Assembly: GCF_025602895.1 (NCBI RefSeq)
Contig: NW_026516342.1
Coordinates: forward strand, 39,102-103,101
DNA from: Polychytrium aggregatum
Taxonomy: Eukaryota; Chytridiomycota; Chytridiomycetes; Polychytriales
Reading direction: 5' to 3'
DNA length: 64,000 nt
Below are positions 11,514-26,194 of the stretch, in pieces. The notes beneath the pieces were generated by a model, which worked only from the letters and a program-made list of their open reading frames with translations, was not told the origin of the DNA and searched no databases. A program made the translations under genes and the position numbers. Each line of letters opens with the position of its first letter. The first letter of the stretch is position 1.

Positions 11514-12563
11514 GCAAAGTTGCTCTTGAGCTCGGCCGTGTGCCCTTTGAATGAGCCAGGCAGATTCGTGCTTGGCGATTCGTCATGGAGGCATCTCTGA
11601 AAGAGGTTCATCGCTTGTTGATATGTGACCAGAGCTTGCTTGGTTGGAAATCGTTGGCGGTGCGATCATTGGCACCGCATGTTGCGCCAGAACATGCCGC
11701 TGGATTGAACACGGAACAGGACGCCCTGAACATGCATGTGCACCGAGGAGCCAACGCAATGCGGTCGACATGAGACACTGGCATATGTGGATTCTGTTGT
11801 GCCCCTCAGAAGTGACAGTTACAGCTTCCCGCACACCTCGCTTGGGTGCGTCGACACGGGCTTCTGGCAAGCGAGCCCTGCATGGCACAGCTGCGGTGAC
11901 TATGGCGGGAAGCACAATCGGCTCTCATCCCCTCCCCTTGCAATCGGGATGCTCCTGTCCGTGCTGTGTGCGTCTGGAAGTACAGTCTGTCCAGAAAGAA
12001 ACGGGTCACTTTCCCTTCCTGGCTTCAGATGTCTGAAGCCCGCTGACTGACTGTAGGCAGCGGACAAGCCGTGCGATTGTTTCCCGTCCTGGTTGGCAAT
12101 CGAGTGGTTTTGGTTAGTTTGGGAAGCACAGTCTTGAACACACTCGGTCGATCTCCTGTGGCGATGATCGACTGGCATACCGAGATCATGTTCCTTGAGG
12201 CATTGATGTCTCGATCCCACAGCGTATGGCAGCTTGCACAGCTCCGGACAAAGTGTGGTTTCTCGATATCAAGATGGTGCTGTGCTTGGCCATGAATGTG
12301 ATGAGTGGGTGTGTATTCAGGTTCCAGAAAACAACAATGTCCTGGTTAAAAACAGGGGTGTCCCATTTCATTTTGGAATCGCTGTATGTCTCAGCCGAGC
12401 CACGATTCCCACGACTCCCACAGACCAGCCGTGGCGCAGTCGCATGTGACCCGCACATGACCGCGCCTTCAGCCCAAACCCGAACATCCATCGCCGATCG
12501 AGCGGTCCTCTGCATCCGCAACAGCATTCTGTTATCCGAGACCGCTCTGACCATCCTCCATCC
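11514..12563. other. Intergenic spacer, 1.05 kb
   Basis: No reading frame here resembles the missing N-terminal half of NOT1 or any other family I know. It is too short for about a thousand codons. Confidence 0.6.
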
Positions 12564-15500
12564 ATGAACCACCTTCCTGCCGCACACACTGCATCTTTCT
12601 TCCCAAACGCTCTCGCCGGCAACGTCGATGAGGCCAGCGCCAAGCAGATCCTTGGCCACTTCAGCACGCTCAACTTTGCGACCCTGCCCGCCAAGGTGCT
12701 GGAGCTCAAGGGACTCCTGCAGACTCAGTACTATCCCTTCGTGTGCCGACACATTGTCTTCAAAGAGATCTCTCGGGATTCAAGTGTCATACCCTTGTTT
12801 CTGGATCTCTTTCAGTCGCTCAACATCCCCGAGCTAGACCATGTTTCGTTGACTCTGACGGTTGCGAGCGCGAAGGCGATCTTGGGCTCGGACGAGATTG
12901 TTGTCTCGCCCGAGCAGCGCCTCGCTCTGCGAAATCTGGGCGTCTGGCTGTCCGGCTTGAATCTTCGACGCTGGAAGCTCGTGAAGGCCAAGCATCCCAT
13001 CCACAAGGTTGTCATCCCTTGCGATCCCTGCTTGTCGCTCCTCCAGGCGCTAATCCCCAATCTTTCGCACCTTTCACGCTGCCGATGCATCAACAGGAGC
13101 TCGTCCTTGACCTGATGGAGATCGATCGCCTGACTGTAGCCATTCCATTCATATGCAACGTGATGGATTGCTGCAACAGCGCTAGCCAGAACTTTCGCCC
13201 GGCAAGCCCATGGGGCAAGGCTCTTCTGAGATCGGTCTCGGACTTTTACCAGGTGAAGCTCAACATTCGAGCCGAAGTCGATGAGCTCGAGCACCTGGGG
13301 TCATATCAAGGTAGAGCGCTTGCGCCGATATCTACACCGGCAATTGCATGTGCAGTTTTGTCCCAGAGACATTGGCGATGTACTTTAGAGCCGATCCTGT
13401 CACAGCCTCGACTCGGCCATGGTGGTTCACTATGAGACATACCCTTTTGATTCATTCCATCGACCCCTCGATACCGTCCGCCCTGACTTTTGTTGTAACA
13501 TATGACCATTACAGCGCACTACCCTGTCTCCCGGCAGAACTTTTCGGCTGATCTTGTGGTCAAGCCCGCCGCCGGTTTGGCCCCTGACACACTTCGCCGC
13601 TGCCTGTATGAGTCCTCCCGTCGAACCATCGATGAGGTGAGTCCGTCCTGATGGTGCAGCTGCAGTCGGCTCTATACGCGCCAGTAAACCTGGACTACCA
13701 AGCCACAAAGCTGGATCCGCTTACTCATCGCACTCGTGCTGTGCTGATTCTTTGGCCAATGTCGTTGGCCATCCTCATCGAATAATCCACAGGTCATGGA
13801 GTACGTTGTTGACCGGTGTGTCTCCATTGCCACGAACACAACGCGCCTGCTGCTGCACCGTGATTTTGCTCCCGAGCATAGCGAAGCCAACATCAAGACC
13901 GCTATTCGCATTTTGGTCCAGTCCCTTGCCGGTGGGTGTCAGTTCCTGAGCAACGTCGGCACCCACAGTTGCTTGAACCTGACACATAGGACGTGCAGAC
14001 ACAACAAAATCCGTCTCTTACCTCCGACCCTTATGTTCATGCCATTAGCTGCGCTGTCAAATGTTGTATCGCGCGACTCTATCCGGCAGCGCACCAAGGC
14101 TCACATGGTTGAGATTTTCAAGGCCGCAGCGGAGGTACGTGGCTGGACAGATCACCGAGGAGGCGGAAGGCTATTTTTGACTCTGCGACTGTAGTCAACT
14201 GACGGCATTTCATATATGTTGTACAAATCCCAGGTTCCTGTCTCCGAGTTCTTGGTCTCCAGCTGGGTTGCAGACAACCTTGAAGTCCTTTCGCTCATCA
14301 TCGAGCGGGCAACATTCTCTACTGCTGCTCATGAGGTCGACCGCCTCTTTTCGGTCTACCGGGAGCAGGTACGGCACGAGTCATGCTGCTACATATGTCC
14401 AGGTCATCCTGGCTCGACTGTCGACTGTCGACTGTCAACCTGGAAGCCTGCGCAGCAGCATCCGTGGTGTGTCAGGGGGAAAGCAGGCTTCCGTTGTTAT
14501 TTCACGCCCATGTGAGGGATACAGAATTGTGTATTCAGCGCACCACGTAGATGCGATTGCGGCCATATCGAGTTCTGAACGACGTCGGTGCGCGCCGTTA
14601 GTCCCAGATACTGATGAATATGCTGTGACGTTGTCCACCAGCTTGCAAGGGGATTGGAACCCTTCCGTCGACTGGGAACAAATAGCAGCGTTGGGCTGGT
14701 AGGCATGACTGTCACTGTCCAGCACCGCTCTATGGCACGGCGCTGATTGTCGTTCTCTGCGTCATTATCCCACACAAAGGCGCGCGAAGGCTCGCCAAAG
14801 CCCATCCGACCTGCACTCTCTGGTGGCTTTCCTGATCTCGAGAGTCTACAATCGCCCGTTCCCAGCACATCCGCCCGACGATTTTCGGTAATGCGATTCG
14901 AATCGATGATCGTCACGCCGAGCTGATGGGAGAAGTTGTGCATCATCGACCGGATGTGGGAACGTGTTACCCTACACCCTCTCGTTTTAACGCCAGCCCC
15001 TTCAAATTGCCCTCTATCGACTCAGCAACTATTGATCGATCTCGAGACCATCATTGCGCAGAACTCGTCGCTCTCATTGGCGACCTTGCCGAACCAGCAG
15101 GATATCAAGCATTCTGTTCAGCAGAGCTTGGTGTTCATCGACAAATTTCCAGCGCGGTCGACTCAGCAGGAGGAGTTCTGTACACTCTTTGTCCAAAAGA
15201 TTCTGCAGTTGTTGTACCAGTATCCAGACTCGCAGCTGGCGCGCGAGGTCTTTGTTGTGATGCTGCAGAAGCTGACCGAAGTTTCAAAGAAAGCGCATGC
15301 CGAAATCCAAGAGTGGCTCCTGTACGCAGACACGGAGCGAAAGCTGAGTGTCCCGGTGATGTTTGTCTTGGTACAGTCGCGTCTGCTCCCGATTCTGGGG
15401 CTTGATGTTCAATTGGCGAGATACATCCAAAGCGCTCAGCCATCCGAAGTCGAGTTTGCGATCGACTTTATCAAGAAATGCCTGCTGGAGAAGACGGATG

Positions 15501-17012
15501 CCGACCATGCGCTATGTAGCCGCATTGATTTGCTGACCTCCCTGGACGCCCTTGCTCATCAAAAGTCGGCGGGGACGCTGAACGAAAGGTAGGAGTGATG
15601 GATTGTATTTGGCCGAGCCGAGCCGGGCAGTGACATGGCGTGTGGGCTTGAAGGGCGCATTAATGTATGCTCTCGCTGACGCATCTTCCCAACGGATTGT
15701 TGTGTCTCCATTTTTGTCTGCCATGACGCAGCGGTGCGGCGCTATTGGACCAACTTCGGTCGCAGCTGCGATCTGTCGGCGATATCGAACACGAGAGCCT
15801 CCAGGAGCAGCTGTCGCTCGTCTTTGCCGAATGGATCCGGATCTATCAGCACCCGTACTCGAGCGAGCGCATCCAAGGTGCATATATCGAGGAGATTTTC
15901 GACCGTGGGATCGTCGACAGCAACGACAGTCTCCATATCTTTCTCCGAACCTGTACCGAAGCCAGCCTTGACGAGTATGCCCACAAGACGGCTTTCCTGG
16001 CACCGGCAGCTCCGCCGACGAGTTCAGACAGGATCGTTGCAGTTGATGCATTTGCTCGTCTGATCGTTATGATACTCAAGCGCGATCTTCTGCGGTCTGA
16101 CGATACTTCGATCGACCAAGCGGCTGCCGAGGGTGAAGCAGCGAACACCAGAGACCCTATGTATCTGACGACCAAGTCGCTCTCGATCATCACCTTGGTG
16201 CTCGTCCACCGACACAAGGAGCTGTCCACTGAATTCAACCCTCAGCCGTTCTATCGCCTCTTCTCGACCATCCTCTCGGAGCTCGAGGCGAGCCGATCCG
16301 TTCTGAAAGGCAAATATGTCAAAATCCTAGTTTGCTTTGGGTACGTGCGACCACGACGATCCTGGACCGGCATGCCGAACACACGATTGCGCCAGCACAC
16401 TGTGCATGGTGCCCAGGTTGTGAAGCATACTTGATGGACCCTCATACTGACTGAGCCACCTTCACGAATGTCGATGTGTAATGCCCTTGCCGTTCCGAAC
16501 TGTCTACAGGAATGCTTTGCATAATCTGCGTCCATCCCTCGTTCCCGGGTTCGCATTTGCCTGGCTACAGCTCGTTTCCCATCGCTACTTCATGCCCAAG
16601 CTCCTTCTGGCCAAGAGACGAAAAGTATGTGTGTCACGGACAAATCGTCCTCACGGCCTGTCGATCTGCTTTATCCATCATGGAAGGCGACGTCCCGGTG
16701 GATAACTTGTTGCTCCGCCATCTCCATTTCATTCGCGCCTGCTACATCCCCTTTGCTGACATGTGTTCGCATGTGTTGATATGTTTCTAGGGCTGGTCTG
16801 TCTTTGAGCGGCTCCTCAGTGATCTGCACCAATTCATCACGCCTCTTCCAAAAGACGCCGAGTCGGTCGACAAGTCGATGCTGACGCTCTATAAAGGAGC
16901 AGCCCGGGTGTTCCTCATTTTGATACACGATTTCCCGGAGCTGCTGAAAGAGAAGGAGACTGCTTGCTCGGAACTGGTCGAGTCCTTGAAGGCGTTGAAC
17001 GTCGCTGAGTGA
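12564..17012 (+). CDS. NOT1-like protein: central part of the CCR4-NOT scaffold only
   Basis: NOT1 is the scaffold of the CCR4-NOT deadenylase. Ten candidate exons join in phase (12564-13007, 13097-13310, 13515-13636, 13793-14134, 14234-14368, 15026-15588, 15732-16340, 16510-16624, 16791-17012), counting 13793-14134 as one although it may hide a short intron; total 921 residues. It begins in the MIF4G domain that binds CAF1/POP2 (DEASAKQILGHF to about residue 220). The CAF40-binding DUF3819 follows (VMEYVVDRCVSIATNTTRLL, IRILVQSLAG), then a helical connector. The N-terminal part of the NOT module comes last (FAEWIRIYQHP, FNPQPFYRLF, PGFAFAWLQLVSHRYFMPKL, LYKGAARVFLILIHDFPELL). It stops about 20 residues after the point where family members continue into the NOT2/NOT3-binding end. 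The N-terminal HEAT half is also absent, and the neighbours leave no room for either. Confidence 0.85.
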
Positions 17013-17602
17013 GCCGCCGCCCGCCACCATGGCCTTGCTGAATATGGCTGGCATTGGTCGCTGGTCAAGCCCGGAGACGCCTGGCTTCAGACAGACACGC
17101 TATATCAACGCAAATGTGTATTCGGGGAGAACTCGTCTGCTGCAGAGCTCGGTGTTCTCGTGGGTCTCATATCGTACAGGTGAAGGTGAAGGCTGCATCA
17201 TCAAACAGCCTTGGATGAAGTAAATGCAATACAGAACGGGGCACCCAGGGCCGTCGCTTGTTTCTGGGTCCTGAATACACCACTCCATCGTTGCGCTGCG
17301 ATGCTGCGGTCCCAGCTGCCGAGGTGATCGGCTTCATCGCATACGGCCCTGCCAAACCCAGGCCGCCGCATATCGCACGTTGATCTCGACGAGATCATGT
17401 CTCACGTGCAACGCGCTGCCTGGCGCCGCCCGATCGATCACGTGTGCGGGTAGCCAACACGATCGCCGTCGCTGCCCTGTCCTGCCCTGTCCTGCCCTGC
17501 TCGGCCTGGCTGTCTCCGTCAACGACATCCCTCAGGCAGACACTACACTCGGGAGGGTCGAGCTGCACACATCCCGGGCACCTGCGTTGGCCGTTTGGAA
17601 CC
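17013..17602. other. Intergenic spacer and promoter of the WDR33 gene
   Basis: No continuation of NOT1 is visible. The stretch contains a CCTGTCCTGC-type 10-bp repeat at about 17470-17500 and ends at the WDR33 start. Confidence 0.6.
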
Positions 17603-21010
<3,408 letters not shown>

Positions 21011-21378
21011 GGACATCCTTGAAGACCGTCTAATCAACAATTCAATTCGTCAAACTGATTTCGACAACAAGATTCGTGTTGGCTCTGATGCGAATAACAC
21101 TAGCTGAACTATGCCTGCACGCTTATCGCCACGGCTGTGATCTGGCCGGCAATGCTCAGGTGGCTGCCTGGCAACTCGCTCAAGGGCGACGTATCCAGGC
21201 TGCCAAACGTCATGAGCTGTCCGACAAAGACTGTGCCGCATGGTCCGGGGTGTTGATGTGTGATTCGACTGATAATGCATGACAATGGCAGGCGAAGGAT
21301 TGACTGCTCCCAGTGCCGCCGCTGAGCGTTGCGGCAGCGCCGATACCGGGCAATAGATATGAAGGACCTGATTCCTTC
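21011..21378. other. Spacer between convergent WDR33 and prominin-like genes
   Basis: 3' flanks of both genes. I see no gene in it. Confidence 0.6.
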
Positions 21379-24300
21379 TCATTTCTTCTCTGGGTCTCTG
21401 GCCTCTTCATCGGTTACACGGCGCCATTTCTGGGCCACTTGCTTGCTCATTTGCAGAAAGATCGAGGTTGTGGTGACGCCTGTGATCACCAGCACAAAGA
21501 ATCCAAACCAAATACCATCGAGTCCTCCTCTGTTCCAGTCCCGACGTTGGAGGTTTCGCATTGTGAGGCAAAGAGGAACCCATTAGCGCGAGGGGAGGGG
21601 AGGGAGATTTGGTCGACCATGGGCAACAGCAACCACCCAGCGACAAGTTCATGCCGCACTTACTGGACGCCCATGCAGATTTGGGACTCAATGGACAGAA
21701 TGTCGGCTCCCAATGTCTGGCAGCTGAGCGCCGTCGTGAGCACGGCCTGTGCGGTTTGTGCACCCGACATCACAGTCGAAAGCATGTTTGGAATGGCTGC
21801 CTGATTCAGCTGCGTGAGAAAGCATGGGTTATTTCGTCGTCTCGCATAGAGCCCTGTCCAAGGGATCTGCGGCTTGCGATACGTGCAGATGTAGTGAGTG
21901 CCGTCGCAGTGCCTATGTGGCTCACCTCGCTCGTCAGCAAGCTGGTAAAGTTCGAGCCGGCCAGCTGAGGGCCGAGCGCATCGACCAAGGACACAAGGTT
22001 CTGCTTGATGGCCTGGCAGTACAGAAATGCGAGTGTGGCAGCTCAGTTAGCCACATCAGATTGCATCGGATTGCCTCGGATTTCATCGACTGTGGTGGGC
22101 CATGCGGTCGGAACACCATCCAGCACGCATGATGGCATGGAATAGCATATTCCGAATCCAAGAGCTGTCGAAGCCATCTTACCAACAGAGCTGTAATGCC
22201 ATTTTCCATGTTGGTCACTGAGCCAAGAAGCTGGGCCGAGGTGGCGATCTGTGGACCGTTCTGCTGCTGGCTTACTTGCTGTCGTATGGAAGTACAGCGG
22301 GACTGAAAGTCGGCCAGCGCGGCACTCTTCTCTGATGCAGAGACGCTCGGGGGTGAGTACGTGAGATTCTGAGTCGTGGAGGAACTGATGAGAACATTCA
22401 GGCCGGCGATGACATTGGTCAAGTTGCCATCGATCCATCCGACGGCTGTTTGGAGATATTGTATTTGACTGAGCGGAATGGAGCTTGTGTTGAAAGTCAG
22501 CTGCCGAACCGAGTTGGGCACTGTGGCAGCGTTGCTCAAAGCACTTAACGCAAGGTGAATTCCAAGATTCAGCAAAGGAAAGCGCAGCTATACTCCACAA
22601 ACGACCCAATATCCTCCAGCCAACAGTATGGACAACAGCCCGCTCTCTCGACTGCCGATATCCCTGTATGCCAGTTGCGTCAGCGCCTCTCGTTGCACAA
22701 CTTCATAAAACGACGCCGCTGCCAACCTGGTGTCGACGTTTTGTAAAAGGCTCGAGATGTTGAGTTGCTGCAGTGTTGAGTTCACTTGTGCTGGGATATT
22801 GGTTTGATTTGCGATTGATGCGGGGAGGAGACCGGTGTTTTGGATGACGTGCAGCATGTCTATGCCTTGCGCGCATTGGTTGACAGCAGTAAGAGCTACA
22901 ACCGGGCTGATTGGAATGCCGATATGGACGGTTGTGAGGGCGCTTTGTAGGTTCTGTCCACCGTTACCGAAGGCCGTGTCGCAAGCTGAATCGCCGAGGG
23001 AATCACGAAGGTCGACGGCGATTTAACTAGGGTTAGCGGCTCAGTCAGGGCGTGTTTCAGTCGGGTCTAGTATGGCACGGACGAATGTGGTCTCACCGTA
23101 TCCAAATAAAAGCGCGGCCAGGAAGAAGATGAGACCAAACAAGCCAACAATGATCTGCGGACAATGTGAGAACAATGCGCAACTGGTGGAGCACGAAGGG
23201 GCCATTGTGACAAAGGTTTAGTACTGGAGACGATTAGCTCAACATGTGCACATCACACTTGGATCATCCCATCGACCCAGGCAGCCCGTCAAGTCGGCGT
23301 CTTTGTGTGATTGAGGCAGATACCAACCAGCGAACTGATCTGGGCGATTGCATTGCCGTTCCGACGCTCACGACTGACACCAGTAATATCAGCGGCCATA
23401 AGAGGACTAGGATGAGCCCCTCCAGGCCAACGGCCCCAAGGTTGATCCACTTGAAGTAAGTCGAGGGGCTTGGGAGGAACCCTGACACATTCGGAACGTT
23501 GGCCTGTAGTTGGTTGGTCAGGCTACTATTGATATTCTGCAGCTGAGACTGCAATGTAGGCTTGTAGCCTGGTGTCATAACGGCTGGATGTGAGTACTAC
23601 TGGCACGAGCTTAATATACATATACCCTAGAGATGACATCGGTCCCGCAGGTCGCAATCATGGCACCAAAATACCGAGACCGATATCGTTTGGAGCCATA
23701 GTCGGAGCCGACGCAAACTTCAGATCTGGACAGCTCTTCATGATTACCCTCGATTTGATTGGACGACGCATTCTGTAGGCTCGTGATTTGGCCGTTGATT
23801 TGTGTCGCGGTGGCGTTCAAGTCCGGTAGGTTTTGGAGCTGCGACGTTTGCTGGACAAAGTCGGGCATGTTGCCCAGGATCTGGTTGATGCTCTGGATCA
23901 GATTCATTATGTTGCTGACGTTTGGTGCTTGACCTCCGCTGTAGTAATAGCTGTCGGATGTCGATGGGATGGGAGCGCTCGAAGAAAGACCCGTGATTGA
24001 GCTTTGGATCGGCGACATGGCTATGGAGTTGGAAAGTTCCGGCCAACGGCCGCGAGTGAGTGGATGGGAAGTGTGCCTCAAAGCCTGTTCGATTATTCGA
24101 CATGACCGATGGGCTTAGCAGCAGCTGAGGCCAAGGTCGAACATACACACCGGACGAGAGAGTGTTCATGTTGGATTGAAAGACGCTGACTTTGGAGTTT
24201 GCCAGAGTGGCGTTCGCGGTGATGGCAGTCGCGGTGGGGTTGACTAATTTCATCAGCGCGATGATTTGTGGGATTTGAACGACTTGCAAAAACCCACTGA

Positions 24301-25195
24301 TGGCACTCGGTAGATCGACACTAGCCATATGATCGATGGCAGTACCGATGGCGGTCGTCAGAATGCCAACCGAGCTGCTCAGACCGTTCAATGCCGAGGC
24401 AACAAAGTTGTTGACATCGTTTGGGATCTGATAGACAGTGTGATACGCCAGGCGCATTTGATCTGACGTCTGGAAAGATCCGTTGCCGGCCCCCAGGATA
24501 GAAATGCTGTTGTGCAAAGGCCAGGTGAGTACTCGCGGTCCAGGGGTATGATTGCAACACACATCCAGTCATTGGTGATACTAACCACCACAGGATCATC
24601 AGCAGTGTCGACATCAAGAGAATCATGGCCTTCTGGCACGGGGTTGCTCGCTGCTGCTTTTTTTGTCTTGGGCAGCAGCAGCAGCAGTAAGCGCAAATAC
24701 AACCAAATACGTGGGTGAGCATGGCCAAGGCGAACATTCCGATGATGGAGAGAACCGGCTGGGATCAAATGGCATGCGGGTTTGTTAGTTGTGAGTCCTG
24801 TCGGTTCATATCTGCTGGACGGCAGGCACGGCGGGCACGGCACCTACAATAAAGTACGGCAGAACCCCAAGAAAACTGTTGATGGACAGCGGGCCGTTGG
24901 AAGCCTGTACGATCTGATCGATCGGGAGCGGCTGCCCCTGGTTCAGTAGCTCACGTATGATTCCACCGACCGTACCCCAGAGGGATACGGCGGTGGTGAA
25001 GGAATTCACGCGATGGACGGCGTCCATGAAGGTCTGCATCAAGCTGTTGGCCATTGTGACAATATCGCGGGGCTCAAGGCGCACGAAAGCGGGCTCGGTT
25101 GGAGCTCTCTCGGAATCTTCGGCGAGGGCACCGAGGCATACGGTTGCCAGCGATGCTATTGTGCCAAGCACGGCAATGACGGCAAGCTTCTTCAT
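21379..25195 (-). CDS. Prominin-like five-pass membrane glycoprotein
   Basis: Prominins are pentaspan proteins that collect in plasma-membrane protrusions and bind cholesterol. The protein opens with a signal peptide (MKKLAVIAVLGTIASLATVC; an ATG 24 bases upstream is in frame). Exons include 25195-24848, 24758-24586, 24506-24151, 24020-23748, 23583-23381, 23154-23097 and 22985 onward, then blocks around 22540-22190, 22030-21925, 21810-21665 and 21530-21379. Order: ectodomain; TM1 (VLSIIGMFALAML); a Cys-rich cytosolic loop (CICAYCCCCCPRQKK); TM2 (AMILLMSTLLMILWW); a large loop rich in Asn/Ser with N-glycosylation sites; TM3 (LGAVGLEGLILVLLWPLILL); TM4 (IIVGLFGLIFFLAALLFGY); a second large loop (CDTAFGNGGQNL, CAQGIDML); TM5 (GIWFGFFVLVITGVTTTSIF); a short charged tail. 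The five-pass pattern and Cys cluster after TM1 fit prominin. Sequence identity appears low, so the family call rests on architecture. Confidence 0.65.
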
Positions 25196-26194
25196 CGGAA
25201 ATCCGTATTGGAGCTGCAAAGCTTGCGAAGAAAGTTGAAGGCGAGCGAGAGCAGGTACAGGCTCTGAGTTGGCTTATATCCGGCTCGCAGAATGAAAATC
25301 GGATACGCTGGCCTTGACACGGCGCACGCTCATTTCAGGCCAACATCATTGAAACCGAGTGCCTCAACGCGCAGATGGCTTGTGTGGGCTGAAAGACGCT
25401 GATCGGCCGCCTGGTTGAATGACGTCGATCGGCGCTCGCACTGCTGCAGTGGACTCGGTCAACGAACTCGACCGCTGAGATATTTGAGGCATGGGCTGAC
25501 TCCGTGAGATAGACTGACTCCAGGGAACGGACTGACTCCATGAGACAGACAGACAGATTCCATGGATGCACGCACAGGAAGTGATTTGACCCACTCTGTT
25601 GCTCTTGGTCGAGTACATCTTATCACCCGGGCAAGACCATTTGTCCCATCATTCACCACACGCACGATCGTCATCTGCTTCAGCATCGCGATGACGTACG
25701 AGCCCCTGCTGATTGAGCAGCCGATGCAACTGGGGCTTGCTTTGACTGTCATGGCAAGGGCTGTCGAGAACTGCTCGCTGGACTCGCTCGCCTCTCTCGC
25801 AGCCGCTTCCGAGATAGACAGGCCCGTGCGTCGCATCCGCTGCGTCGCATCCGCCCATGTCCAGCGCGTTCTAGCGGGCTGGACTGGCCGTGGCGCAGTG
25901 CAGGGTGACTTCCACATGACCGCCGTGTCCAGCCGCAGCCCGGCCCCGGCGCCCAAATGCGCTTTGCTGGTCGTCGGCAGACCACGAGGACACCTGTCCT
26001 GCTTTGAACACTGCGATCGGGCAGACCCGAGGTGCGTCTGGCTCTGGGCTCTGGGCTCTGGGCTCTGCTGCTGCCGCCGAGGCCAAGCGAGTGCCCTGCA
26101 TGCCGAGCTGTGCGCGGTGGCGGTGCATCTCCATCCGCTGTCCTGACTGGCCTGCTCGTCATTTTGTCCATCCATAGCTGCTGCCGGTGCCATC
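25196..26194. promoter_or_regulatory. Divergent intergenic region, prominin-like / CID gene
   Basis: About 1 kb between two divergent starts. It contains irregular ACTGACTCC-type repeats (about 25497-25560) and a GGGCTCTG triplicate (about 26039-26066). No gene is visible. Confidence 0.5.
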
